DNA of 50,683 nucleotides from an uncultured Burkholderiales bacterium (GTDB taxonomy: Bacteria > Pseudomonadota > Gammaproteobacteria > Burkholderiales > Burkholderiaceae_C): NCBI GenBank assembly GCA_903832625.1, contig CAILCI010000094.1, positions 1 through 50,683 of the forward strand. Reading direction: 5' to 3'. Shown here piece by piece: positions 43,156-50,683 of the stretch (its first letter is position 1; every line of letters begins with the position of its first letter). The position numbers and the translations under genes are program-made. The notes beneath the pieces were generated by a model that saw only the letters and a list, made by a program, of their open reading frames with translations, did not search any database and was not told where the DNA came from.

Positions 43156-43662
43156 ATGAACACACAACCCCAACCCTTGAACGTCTTGTTTCTCTGCACC
43201 CACAACTCGGCGCGCAGCATCTTGGCTGAGGCCATGTTGAACCATCTGGGCCAAGGCCGCTTCAAGGCCTATTCCGCTGGCAGCAGCCCGCGTGAGAACC
43301 AAACGCCCCATCCCTTGGCTTTGCAAACCTTGACCAAGGCGGGTATTGCCATTGAGGGCTTGCGCAGCAAAAGCTGGGATGAGTTTGCCAAGCCCGATGC
43401 GCCGCACATGGATTTGGTCATCACCGTGTGCGACAACGCCGCAGGCGAGGTGTGTCCCTACTGGCCGGGTCAACCCGCCACGGCGCACTGGGGTTATGCC
43501 GATCCCTCCGAGGTGCAAGGCGATGAATCCAAACGACTGGAAGCGTTTCGCCACACCCTGCACTTGATTGGGCGTCGCTTGGAACTCTTCATCAATTTGC
43601 CGCAGGCCAGTTTGGACAGACTCAGCATCGAAAAATCAGCGCGCAATTTGAGCCAAGCATGA
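43156..43662 (+). CDS. arsC: thioredoxin-coupled arsenate reductase (LMW phosphatase fold)
   Basis: 168 residues from ATG 43156. The CX5R phosphate/arsenate loop is CTHNSAR, Cys14 to Arg20, typical of low-molecular-weight protein tyrosine phosphatase-like ArsC. Cys92 and Cys100 in TVCDNAAGEVCPYWPG match the two relay cysteines that pass electrons to thioredoxin, and HWGYADPSEV is the conserved Asp loop. The enzyme reduces arsenate to arsenite in the cytoplasm. The next gene, a channel, overlaps its stop (ATGA) and would let the arsenite leave. No ArsR regulator or ArsB/Acr3 pump is adjacent. The gene follows dnaB by 49 bases, with a possible AGAG site. Confidence 0.9.
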   Translation: MNTQPQPLNVLFLCTHNSARSILAEAMLNHLGQGRFKAYSAGSSPRENQTPHPLALQTLTKAGIAIEGLRSKSWDEFAKPDAPHMDLVITVCDNAAGEVCPYWPGQPATAHWGYADPSEVQGDESKRLEAFRHTLHLIGRRLELFINLPQASLDRLSIEKSARNLSQA

Positions 43663-44309
43663 GTACCTATCCCAAATTCGTCGCCGAACTCTTGGGCACG
43701 GCGGCCTTGCTGTGCGCGGTCATTGGCTCGGGCATCATGGCGGAAAACCTGAGTGCGGGCAATGTGGCGGTCGCTTTGATCGCCAACACACTGGCCACGG
43801 TGTTTGCGTTGTATGTGTTGATTGAAGTGCTCGGTCCCGTGAGCGGTGCGCATTTCAACCCTGCCGTTTCGGCGGTGATGTTGTTTCGCAGCGAGTTATC
43901 TGCCGCAACTTTTTTCGGCTATGTGGCTGCGCAATTGTTAGGCGCCGCATTGGGCGCTTGGCTGGCGCACGCCATGTTTGATCTGCAAGTGCTTCAATGG
44001 TCAGTCAAAGTGCGCAGCGGCTGGGGCCAATGGTTGGCCGAGGCGGTGGCCACGGCGGGGCTGGTGTTGGTGATTTTGCGTTCTTCTGCGGACAAAGTCT
44101 CGTCTACCGTGGCGTGCTACATCGGTGCGGCGTATTGGTTTACCGCCAGCACGTCGTTTGCCAATCCTGCCGCCGTGTTCGGTCGCATGATGAGCAACAG
44201 CTTTGCAGGCATCAGCCCCTCAGATGCGCCAGCTTTTGTGGTGGCCGAGTTGATGGGCGCAACGCTTGGTGTCTTGCTAAACCAAGTGTTGTCACCAAAG
44301 CAAAAATAG
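43659..44309 (+). CDS. aquaglyceroporin/MIP family channel (AqpS-like)
   Basis: 216 residues, six membrane helices with two half-helices. Both NPA motifs are present: HFNPAVS (Asn67) and FANPAAVFGR (Asn169). The Arg that normally follows the second NPA (NPAR) in water-selective channels is Ala here, which suggests a wide, solute-permeable pore. The overlap with arsC points to arsenite (as As(OH)3) efflux down its gradient, the role described for AqpS of Sinorhizobium. Glycerol or other neutral solutes remain possible. It converges with the PhoH-like gene, with only two bases between the stops. Confidence 0.85.
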   Translation: MSTYPKFVAELLGTAALLCAVIGSGIMAENLSAGNVAVALIANTLATVFALYVLIEVLGPVSGAHFNPAVSAVMLFRSELSAATFFGYVAAQLLGAALGAWLAHAMFDLQVLQWSVKVRSGWGQWLAEAVATAGLVLVILRSSADKVSSTVACYIGAAYWFTASTSFANPAAVFGRMMSNSFAGISPSDAPAFVVAELMGATLGVLLNQVLSPKQK

Positions 44310-44311
44310 GC

Positions 44312-45985
44312 TTACAGCACTTCGCTCGCAAAATCGGCCAAGCGCGAACGCTCACCGCGAGCCAGCGTGATGTGTCCGCCATGCGGCCAGCCTTTGAAGC
44401 GATCGACCGCAAAGGTCAAGCCCGACGAGCCTTCGGTGAGGTAGGGCGTGTCGATTTGCGCCAAGTTGCCCATGCAGACAATTTTGGTGCCCGGGCCTGC
44501 GCGGGTGATGAGCGTCTTCATTTGCTTGGGCGTCAAGTTTTGCGCCTCGTCAATGATGAGGTATTTGTTCAAAAACGTGCGCCCGCGCATGAAGTTCAGG
44601 CTCTTGATTTTGATGCGACTGCGGATGAGTTCGTTGGTCGCAGCGCGTCCCCATTCGCCGGCGCTGGTTTCGGTTTTGGCCAACACTTCGAGGTTGTCGT
44701 CTAGGGCGCCCATCCAAGGACCCATTTTTTCTTCCTCGGTGCCGGGCAAAAAGCCGATGTCTTCGCCCACGCTCACGGTGGCGCGGGTCATGATGATTTC
44801 GGTGTAACGGCGATCATCCAAGACTTGCGTCAGACCCGCAGCCAAAGCCATCAAGGTTTTGCCCGTGCCGGCTGTGCCGGTGAGGGTGACGAAATCGATC
44901 TCGGGATCGACCAACAAGTTCATCGCAAAGTTTTGTTCGCGGTTGCGCGTGGTCACGCCCCACACGGCGTTTTTGAGGTGGGTGAAGTCTTTGAGGGTTT
45001 TGAGCACCACGGTTTTGCCGCGAATCTCGGTCACGCGGGCATACAGGCTGGGCTCGCCCGGGGCTTCAAAGTAGACAAACTGGTTGATGTGCAGCTCAGG
45101 CACGATGGGTCCGCTCAGGCGGTAAAACGTGTGGCTGCCGCTTTGCCAGCTTTCAATGGATTTTGAATGCTTGATCCAAAAGTCTTGCGGCAGCGCCAAT
45201 GCGCCCGAGTACAGCAAGTCGCCGTCTTCCAGGGTTTTGTCGTTTTGGTAGTCTTCGGCAGCCAAGCCCAGTGCGCGGGCTTTGACGCGCATGTTGATGT
45301 CTTTGGACACCAACACCACCTCGCGCGGCGTGTGCAGTGTGCGCAGGGCTTCGACCACGCCCAAAATTTGGTTGTCAGCCTTGCCTTGGGGCAAGCTGGC
45401 AGGCAGCTCAAAGTTAAGCGGTTGGGTTTGGAAGAACAAACGTCCGCCCACTTCCACATGACCGGTGCTGTCGAGTTTGATGCCCGTCAGGATGTCTTCT
45501 TGGCCGTGCGCGGCCACCAAAGCGTCTAAGGTGCGGCTGGTTTGACGCGCATTGCGTGCCACTTCGGTCATGCCTTTTTTGTGGCCGTCCAACTCTTCCA
45601 GCACGATCATGGGCAAGAAAATGTCGTGTTCTTCGAAGCGGAACAAACACATGGGGTCGTGCATCAAGACATTGGTGTCGAGCACAAACAACTTGGTTGG
45701 GCCTGAACGCTTGGTCTTTTTGGGCTTGGCTTGAGGCCGGGCTGCGGCCTTGTCGTGGGTCGATTTGGACGACTTGGCGCGTTGGATGGCTTCTTGCACA
45801 TCAAAGGCCGGTTCTTCGCTGACTTCACCGCCACCGGTGCGATCAAAGGCTTCAATGGTGGGCTGGTGAAGCGGGGTGTCGTCGGGTTCTGTGGGGCGAC
45901 GTGCCGAACGTGCTTTGGCGGGGGCGTTGAGGGTTTCTGTATTGAGCAGGGCTGCGCGTTTGGTCGGTGCGGGGGGCAGTGGCAT
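44312..45985 (-). CDS. PIN domain-PhoH-like ATPase
   Basis: 557 residues. The first 95 are a charged, probably disordered leader. A PIN nuclease domain (about 96-225) starts with KLFVLDTNVLMHDP (Asp103). A PhoH-type P-loop ATPase (about 330-555) has GTAGTGKTLMALA (Walker A) and YLIIDEAQNLTPKQMK (Walker B). Members (PhoH2-like, YlaK) are RNA helicase-nucleases in some bacteria. Separately, PIN-PhoH proteins are frequently linked to toxin-antitoxin loci, but no antitoxin is seen here. Upstream lies a terminator that separates it from bcp. Cytoplasmic. The start at 45985 lacks a clear ribosome site. Confidence 0.9.
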   Translation of the reverse strand: MPLPPAPTKRAALLNTETLNAPAKARSARRPTEPDDTPLHQPTIEAFDRTGGGEVSEEPAFDVQEAIQRAKSSKSTHDKAAARPQAKPKKTKRSGPTKLFVLDTNVLMHDPMCLFRFEEHDIFLPMIVLEELDGHKKGMTEVARNARQTSRTLDALVAAHGQEDILTGIKLDSTGHVEVGGRLFFQTQPLNFELPASLPQGKADNQILGVVEALRTLHTPREVVLVSKDINMRVKARALGLAAEDYQNDKTLEDGDLLYSGALALPQDFWIKHSKSIESWQSGSHTFYRLSGPIVPELHINQFVYFEAPGEPSLYARVTEIRGKTVVLKTLKDFTHLKNAVWGVTTRNREQNFAMNLLVDPEIDFVTLTGTAGTGKTLMALAAGLTQVLDDRRYTEIIMTRATVSVGEDIGFLPGTEEEKMGPWMGALDDNLEVLAKTETSAGEWGRAATNELIRSRIKIKSLNFMRGRTFLNKYLIIDEAQNLTPKQMKTLITRAGPGTKIVCMGNLAQIDTPYLTEGSSGLTFAVDRFKGWPHGGHITLARGERSRLADFASEVL

Positions 45986-46032
45986 GTCGTGTGGGGCTAC
46001 AGAGTTGAGGGAAAGAGGTCGGTTTGAAAAGT

Positions 46033-46063
46033 GAAAAAGCCGCCTGGTAGCCCAAGGCGGCTT
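46033..46063 (-). terminator. rho-independent terminator after bcp (minus strand)
   Basis: Stem AAGCCGCC/GGCGGCTT (46037-46044 and 46056-46063) with an 11-base loop. Read on the minus strand it ends in a run of T, as expected downstream of bcp, and it precedes the PhoH-like gene. Confidence 0.7.
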
Positions 46064-46142
46064 GTCGGAGGAGACGTGTTCACTGTTTCAATCGTCATGA
46101 GTCTCACTATACATGAGCTTTATGACGATTTTGATCAGGGCT

Positions 46143-46622
46143 TTAACCGCCTGCTTTTTTGAGTGCTTTGACAGCTTTCAAGACTTCGTCCACATGACCC
46201 AAGACCTTGAGGCCGCGCCATTCTTGGCGCAATACGCCATCAGCGCCGACCAAGAAAGTGCTGCGCTCAATGCCTTTGACTTTTTTGCCGTACATGATCT
46301 TGTTTTTGACCACGCCAAACATGTGGCACATTTTTTCTTCGGTGTCGGCAATCAATTCGAAGGGGAGTTCGAGTTTGGCTTTGAAATCGTCGTGCGATTT
46401 CATGTTGTCGCGCGAGACGCCAAATACAACGGCGCCTGCTTTGACAAAGTCTTTGTATTTGTCGCGAAACTGCATGGCCTCGGTGGTGCAGCCGGGGGTG
46501 TTGTCCTTGGGGTAGAAGTACAACACCATCATCTGTCCGTGGTGGCTGGTGCTGGTGACGCGGGTGCCGCTGGTGGCAATGGCTTCAAATTCGGGGAGGT
46601 GTTTGTTGACAACAATAGCCAT
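46143..46622 (-). CDS. bcp: thioredoxin-dependent peroxiredoxin (Bcp/PrxQ)
   Basis: 159 residues from ATG 46622; the frame is open to 46706 but the added residues are not Prx-like. Thioredoxin fold with the peroxidatic site YFYPKDNTPGCTTEA (Cys45). It reduces hydrogen peroxide and organic peroxides. Most Bcp proteins have a resolving Cys five residues later; here that place (residue 50) is Met, and the only other Cys is Cys99 in KMCHMFG. It could therefore be of a 1-Cys or a distant-Cys type. Followed by a terminator on the minus strand; the Mth938 gene lies upstream on the same strand, 129 bases away. Confidence 0.9.
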   Translation of the reverse strand: MAIVVNKHLPEFEAIATSGTRVTSTSHHGQMMVLYFYPKDNTPGCTTEAMQFRDKYKDFVKAGAVVFGVSRDNMKSHDDFKAKLELPFELIADTEEKMCHMFGVVKNKIMYGKKVKGIERSTFLVGADGVLRQEWRGLKVLGHVDEVLKAVKALKKAGG

Positions 46623-46751
46623 AGCGCTTCGATTAGGTGTGGTGTTGACAGTGGCAAGGCACCAGTTGGCACGTAAGGTCTTTACATACATCAACCAGAG
46701 CCGCAACCCGCTATTTTAACTTGAATTCAAGCAGCGCTGTGGAATACTTCA

Positions 46752-47123
46752 TTAAGTCTCAATCAGTACAGCCAAGGCCACTTTTCTGCCTTCGCCTGCC
46801 AAGATGTTGTAAGTGCGGCAAGCAGCTTGGGTGTCCATGGTTTCCAGACCCATGCGTTTTTGCATCAAACTTTGCATGAGCGCGGGCGACGCAAAGCGCA
46901 GTTTTTGGCCACTGCCAAAAATCACCACCTCGATGGGCAGCTGGGCGAGTTGCTCAAAGTGCTGGGCTTGCAAATCTTCAAAGCGCTGACAAGGCCAGTC
47001 AAAGCGCTGGCCGTCGCTGCAAATGACGAAGCTGGCAGTGATTTTTTCGCCCAAAACGGCCACCCAGTCGGTGTCATAGCCTGTGACGGCGGCGAAGTCA
47101 AAACGATCGGGTTGTAATTTCAT
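46752..47123 (-). CDS. Mth938-like domain protein (DUF498)
   Basis: 123 residues. The single domain has the conserved VVIFGSGQKLRFASPALMQSL, then GLETMDTQAACRTYNILAGEGR, hallmark of the MTH938/DUF498 group related to human NDUFAF3, a complex I assembly factor. In bacteria the role is unproven. It is divergent from alaA, and a minus-strand TATAAT (47150-47155) lies 26 bases upstream of the ATG, with AAGG as ribosome site. The N-terminal QPDRFDFAAVTGYDTDWVAV is also conserved. No signal peptide. Confidence 0.85.
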   Translation of the reverse strand: MKLQPDRFDFAAVTGYDTDWVAVLGEKITASFVICSDGQRFDWPCQRFEDLQAQHFEQLAQLPIEVVIFGSGQKLRFASPALMQSLMQKRMGLETMDTQAACRTYNILAGEGRKVALAVLIET

Positions 47124-47149
47124 GAAAAAACCTTGAGAACTGTGGTCAA

Positions 47150-47155
47150 ATTATA
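47150..47155 (-). promoter_or_regulatory. -10 hexamer of the Mth938-like gene
   Basis: TATAAT read on the minus strand, start expected near 47143, 20 bases before the ATG. It lies in the 67-base gap shared with alaA, so the two promoters must nearly overlap. No clear -35. Confidence 0.5.
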
Positions 47156-47190
47156 GGTTTTCACCCCGTAAAAGCGCCCTTGGAGGGACT

Positions 47191-48417
47191 TTGAAACACA
47201 TCCAAAAATCCAATAAGTTGTCCAACGTCTGTTATGACATCCGCGGCCCCATCATGGAGCGAGCGCGTCAGATGGAAGAGGACGGCCACAAAATCATCAA
47301 GCTCAACATTGGCAACTTGGCCGTGTTTGGCTTTGATGCGCCTGAAGAAATTCAGCAAGACATGATTCGCAACCTGCCCACATCGGCCGGCTATTCTGAC
47401 AGCAAAGGTATTTTCGGCGCACGCAAAGCGGTGATGCACGAAACCCAACGCCAAGGCATCAAAGGCGTGACGCTGGACGATATTTACTTGGGCAACGGCG
47501 CGAGCGAACTCATTGTCATGGCCACCAATGGCTTGCTCAACGATGGCGACGAAATGCTGTTGCCCGCGCCCGACTATCCTTTGTGGACTGCGGCGGTGAG
47601 CTTGTCCGGCGGCACGCCCGTGCACTATGTGTGCGACGAGTCCAATGGCTGGATGCCCAATATTGCTGACATTCGCAGCAAAATCACGCCGCAGACCAAG
47701 GGCATTGTGGTCATCAACCCGAACAACCCCACGGGCGCTTTGTATTCGGACGAATTGCTCCAGCAAATCGTCGCTCTGGCGCGTGAACACGGCTTGGTGA
47801 TTTTTGCCGACGAGGTCTATGACAAGGTCTTGTACGACGGCGTCAAGCACACGCCCATCGCCAGCCTGAGCACCGATGTGCTGACCTTGACCTTTAACTC
47901 GTTGTCCAAAAGCTATCGCTCGTGCGGTTACCGCGCGGGTTGGTTGGTGGTGTCGGGCGACAAGAAATCGGCCACCGATTACATCGAAGGCCTCAACATG
48001 CTCTCCAACATGCGCTTGTGCGCCAATGTGCCGGGGCAGTGGGCGATTCAAACGGCTTTGGGCGGCTACCAAAGCATCAACGATTTGGTGTGCGAAGGCG
48101 GGCGCTTGCGCAAGCAACGCGATTTGGCGCATGAGCTCATCACCGCCATTCCGGGCGTGAGCTGTGTCAAGCCACAAGCGGCGCTCTACATGTTCCCGCG
48201 CCTGGACCCCAAGGTCTACCCGATTGCTGATGACCAACAATTTTTCTTGGAAGTGCTCCAAGAAACCAAGGTGATGCTGGTGCAAGGCACGGGCTTCAAT
48301 TGGGCGGACACCGACCATTTCCGAATTGTGTTTTTGCCCCACGAAGACGACTTGCGCGAGGCCATTGGCCGCATCGCCAAATTTTTAGAAAACTACCGAA
48401 ACAAGTACGCAGCATGA
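47191..48417 (+). CDS. alaA: PLP-dependent aminotransferase, AlaA-type alanine transaminase
   Basis: 408 residues. Start is TTG at 47191, backed by GGAGGG six bases earlier; translation from there begins MKHIQKSNKLSNVCYDIRGP, the family start. Class I/II aminotransferase fold with the PLP lysine in FNSLSKSYRS (Lys240), NPNNPTGALY, and the Arg-containing GYRAGW. Similar to AlaA of E. coli, a glutamate-pyruvate aminotransferase; other substrates (branched or valine-type) are possible. Its stop overlaps the hom ATG (ATGA), so it is the first gene of alaA-hom-thrC. The rare start codon may limit its yield. Confidence 0.85.
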   Translation: MKHIQKSNKLSNVCYDIRGPIMERARQMEEDGHKIIKLNIGNLAVFGFDAPEEIQQDMIRNLPTSAGYSDSKGIFGARKAVMHETQRQGIKGVTLDDIYLGNGASELIVMATNGLLNDGDEMLLPAPDYPLWTAAVSLSGGTPVHYVCDESNGWMPNIADIRSKITPQTKGIVVINPNNPTGALYSDELLQQIVALAREHGLVIFADEVYDKVLYDGVKHTPIASLSTDVLTLTFNSLSKSYRSCGYRAGWLVVSGDKKSATDYIEGLNMLSNMRLCANVPGQWAIQTALGGYQSINDLVCEGGRLRKQRDLAHELITAIPGVSCVKPQAALYMFPRLDPKVYPIADDQQFFLEVLQETKVMLVQGTGFNWADTDHFRIVFLPHEDDLREAIGRIAKFLENYRNKYAA

Positions 48418-49724
48418 AACCCATACAAGTTGGCCTCTTAGGCATAGGCACCGTTGGCAGCGGCACATTTGAAGTGCTGCGCCGCAACCAAGAAGAAATC
48501 AAACGACGTACAGGTCGCGGCATCGAAGTCACGATGGTGGCCGATCTCGATGTGGCGCGCGCCCAAAGCATTGTCGGCATGCACGCCCAAGTGGTGAACG
48601 ATGCGCGCCAAGTCATTGCCAACCCCGAGATTGATATCGTCATCGAGTTGATTGGCGGCTACGGCATCGCCAAGCAATTGGTGCTCGAAGCCATTGCCGC
48701 TGGCAAACATGTGGTCACGGCCAACAAAGCCTTGCTGGCCGTGCACGGCACAGAAATTTTTGCCGCTGCACATGCCAAAGGCGTGATGGTTGCGTTTGAA
48801 GCCGCCGTGGCGGGTGGCATTCCCATCATCAAAGCCTTGCGCGAAGGCTTGACGGCCAACCGCATTCAATGGGTGGCGGGCATCATCAACGGCACGACCA
48901 ACTTCATCTTGTCGGAAATGCGCGACAAAGGCTTGGCCTTTGCCGATGTGCTCAAACAAGCGCAAGCGCTGGGCTATGCCGAAGCCGACCCCACCTTCGA
49001 CATCGAAGGCGTGGACGCCGCGCACAAAGCCACCATCATGTCGGCCATTGCCTTTGGTGTGCCTGTGCAGTTCGACAAAGCCTATGTCGAAGGCATCACC
49101 CGGCTCGAAGCGCAAGACATCAAATACGCTGAACAACTGGGCTACCGCATCAAGCTGTTGGGCATTTCCAAACGCACTGCTGCGGGCATTGAATTGCGCG
49201 TTCACCCATGCTTGGTGCCGACCAAGCGCCTGATTGCCAATGTCGAAGGCGCCATGAACGCAGTCATGGTGCAAGCCGATGCCGTGGGCACCACGCTTTA
49301 TTACGGCAAAGGCGCGGGCAGCGAACCCACCGCCAGTGCGGTGATTGCCGACTTGGTGGACATTGCGCGTCTGCACACCGCCGACCCGCATCACCGCGTG
49401 CCGCATTTGGCCTTCCAGCCCGACGCCATGAGCACGCTGGCGATTTTGGCGATGGACCAAGTCGTGACCAGCTATTACTTGCGTTTGCGCGTGGCCGACG
49501 AGGCGGGCGTGCTTGCCAAAGTCACTGGCATTTTGGCCACGGCAGGCATCAGCATTGACGCTGTGCTGCAACGCGAAGCGGGAGAGGGCGAGAACCAAAC
49601 TGATCTCATCATCCTCACCCACGATTGCCAAGAAGCCAAGATGAACCAAGCCTTGGCCGAGATGCAACAACTCAGCACCGTGCTCGCACCCATCACCCGC
49701 ATCCGCAAAGAAGAGTTGAACTGA
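48414..49724 (+). CDS. hom: homoserine dehydrogenase
   Basis: 436 residues from ATG 48414, overlapping the alaA stop; the long upstream frame belongs to other DNA. Reduces aspartate semialdehyde to homoserine, the branch point to threonine and methionine. The NAD(P) fold is VGLLGIGTVGSGTFEVL, the substrate region GIINGTTNFILSEM, the catalytic Lys region EADPTFDIEGVDAAHK, and the C-terminal ACT domain (about 355-430) starts YYLRLRVADEAGVLAKVTGI, which mediates feedback inhibition by threonine. The stop TGA overlaps the thrC ATG. A monofunctional enzyme, not fused to aspartokinase. Confidence 0.96.
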   Translation: MKPIQVGLLGIGTVGSGTFEVLRRNQEEIKRRTGRGIEVTMVADLDVARAQSIVGMHAQVVNDARQVIANPEIDIVIELIGGYGIAKQLVLEAIAAGKHVVTANKALLAVHGTEIFAAAHAKGVMVAFEAAVAGGIPIIKALREGLTANRIQWVAGIINGTTNFILSEMRDKGLAFADVLKQAQALGYAEADPTFDIEGVDAAHKATIMSAIAFGVPVQFDKAYVEGITRLEAQDIKYAEQLGYRIKLLGISKRTAAGIELRVHPCLVPTKRLIANVEGAMNAVMVQADAVGTTLYYGKGAGSEPTASAVIADLVDIARLHTADPHHRVPHLAFQPDAMSTLAILAMDQVVTSYYLRLRVADEAGVLAKVTGILATAGISIDAVLQREAGEGENQTDLIILTHDCQEAKMNQALAEMQQLSTVLAPITRIRKEELN

Positions 49725-50683
49725 TGCAGTATTTATCGACCCGAGGACATCCCGAGCGCAAACGCTTTTGCGAAATTTTGCTAGAAGGCCTGGCTCCCGA
49801 TGGCGGCTTGTACCTGCCCGAGCATTACCCGCAAGTCGATGCGGCCACGCTCACGCGCTGGCGCAGCGTCTACCAAACCCAGGGCTACGCGGCCTTGGCG
49901 TTTGAAGTGCTCTCGCTCTACATTGACGACATTCCCGCCGCCGATCTCCAAGCCCTCTGCGCCAAAACCTATACCCAAGAGGTGTTTGGCACGGCGGAGA
50001 TTGTTCCTGTGCGTCCGTTGGAAGCGGGCTTGTATGTCGAGGCTTTGTCCAATGGCCCCACCTTGGCTTTCAAAGACATGGCCATGCAGTTGCTGGGCAA
50101 TTTGTTTGAGTACGAATTGGCGCGTCGCGGCGAAGAGCTCAATATTTTTGGCGCCACCAGCGGCGACACTGGCAGCGCCGCTGAATACGCCATGCGCGGC
50201 AAACAAGGCGTGCGCGTCTTCATGACCAGCCCGCATGGCCGCATGAGCCCGTTTCAGCAAGCGCAAATGTTCAGCTTGTTGGATGAGAACATCCACAACG
50301 TCGCCATCGAAGGCGTGTTTGACGATTGCCAAGATTTGGTCAAAGCCGTCTCCAACGATTTGGCGTTCAAAACCCACTACAAAATTGGCACGGTCAACTC
50401 CATCAACTGGGCGCGATTGTTGGCGCAGGTGGTGTATTACTTTGCGGGCTATTTCCAAGTCACCACGGACAACGCGCAACAGGTGAGCTTCACTGTGCCG
50501 AGTGGTAATTTTGGCAATGTCTGCGCCGGCCATGTGGCGCGCATGATGGGTTTGCCGATTGCGCATTTGGTGGTTGCCACCAACGAAAACGATGTGCTCG
50601 ACGAGTTCTTCCGCACTGGCGTCTACCGCGTGCGCGGCAGCGTTGACACGCACGAAACCTCTAGCCCGTCGATGGACATTTCC
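49724..50683 (+). CDS. thrC: threonine synthase, 3' end outside window
   Basis: Starts at the ATG overlapping the hom stop (TGATG) and runs open to the last base; 320 codons are visible of about 470 expected. It turns O-phosphohomoserine into threonine with PLP. The N-terminal domain is MQYLSTRGHPERKRFCEIL and APDGGLYLPE; the PLP lysine lies in TLAFKDMAMQLL, and the glycine-rich phosphate loop ATSGDTGSAAEYAM follows. This is the long fungal/proteobacterial type (TSI), with DDCQD and NSINWARLLAQ motifs. It closes the alaA-hom-thrC unit. Truncation is due only to the window edge. Confidence 0.95.
   Translation, partial: MQYLSTRGHPERKRFCEILLEGLAPDGGLYLPEHYPQVDAATLTRWRSVYQTQGYAALAFEVLSLYIDDIPAADLQALCAKTYTQEVFGTAEIVPVRPLEAGLYVEALSNGPTLAFKDMAMQLLGNLFEYELARRGEELNIFGATSGDTGSAAEYAMRGKQGVRVFMTSPHGRMSPFQQAQMFSLLDENIHNVAIEGVFDDCQDLVKAVSNDLAFKTHYKIGTVNSINWARLLAQVVYYFAGYFQVTTDNAQQVSFTVPSGNFGNVCAGHVARMMGLPIAHLVVATNENDVLDEFFRTGVYRVRGSVDTHETSSPSMDIS

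Noticed and set aside
47161-48342. 393-residue minus-strand frame inside alaA
   Set aside because: Antisense shadow of a conserved aminotransferase; no domain, no ribosome site, amino acid use typical of such shadows.
48438-49670. 410-residue minus-strand frame inside hom
   Set aside because: Same reason: full overlap with a conserved enzyme on the other strand and no family signal.
1-50683. CRISPR arrays, insertion sequences, prophage genes
   Set aside because: No repeat-spacer pattern, transposase, integrase or phage structural gene was seen on either strand.

Overview
The window reads as a chromosomal segment of a betaproteobacterium, most likely Burkholderiales and probably Comamonadaceae (Limnohabitans/Rhodoferax-like). 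This rests on protein character and gene order, for example surE-pcm-nlpD-rlmD, rpsF-priB-rpsR-rplI-dnaB, hup-tRNA-Val-ppiD and alaA-hom-thrC; no database search was possible. Most of it is moderately GC-rich, densely packed housekeeping DNA with many ATGA/TGATG overlaps. Two stretches are visibly richer in A+T: about 1-1160, and about 22.3-26.3 kb.

Layout. 1-2.75 kb is an accessory patch: a 5'-truncated Sel1-repeat membrane protein, a small SHOCT-domain membrane protein with an odd C terminus, a secreted subtilisin-like protease and a small secreted protein with regularly spaced cysteines. 2.76-4.66 kb (minus strand) holds a winged-helix regulator and gabD. alaS follows on the plus strand. 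7.4-11.1 kb is a four-gene minus-strand run: FAD oxidoreductase, gluQ, trmB and an RluA-type pseudouridine synthase. 11.2-13.5 kb is a LysR regulator divergent from pirin and flavodoxin-like quinone reductase genes, with a clear palindromic operator between them. 13.5-19.6 kb holds dnaE, pgsA, an EamA transporter and a tartrate/D-malate dehydrogenase. 19.8-22.3 kb holds HU, tRNA-Val, ppiD and tRNA-His, with two strong terminators.

22.3-27.6 kb is a signalling patch: a PAS-GAF-HD-GYP c-di-GMP phosphodiesterase divergent from an exported TPR-CHAT protease-like protein, which is followed by a ParB-like protein. 27.6-29.0 kb has a MAPEG protein and a quinone oxidoreductase. 29.1-33.0 kb is surE-pcm-nlpD-rlmD without rpoS between nlpD and rlmD. 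Then come a BI-1 membrane protein, a GlcG/HbpS-like protein, the divergent ppsR/ppsA pair and a two-gene sodium:solute symporter unit. 40.0-43.1 kb is the rpsF-priB-rpsR-rplI ribosomal operon, with an S6:S18-like leader, followed by dnaB. 43.2-44.3 kb is a two-gene arsenic module (thioredoxin-type arsC plus an AqpS-like channel). The window ends with PIN-PhoH ATPase, a Bcp peroxiredoxin, a Mth938-domain protein, and alaA-hom-thrC, with thrC cut by the window edge.

The most interesting non-coding signal is a cluster of four DnaA-box-like TTATCC sites in front of dnaB, arranged as two 18-bp near-identical units exactly 33 bp apart. No insertion sequence, prophage, CRISPR array or rRNA operon was seen. 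No gene-free stretch exceeds 300 bases.
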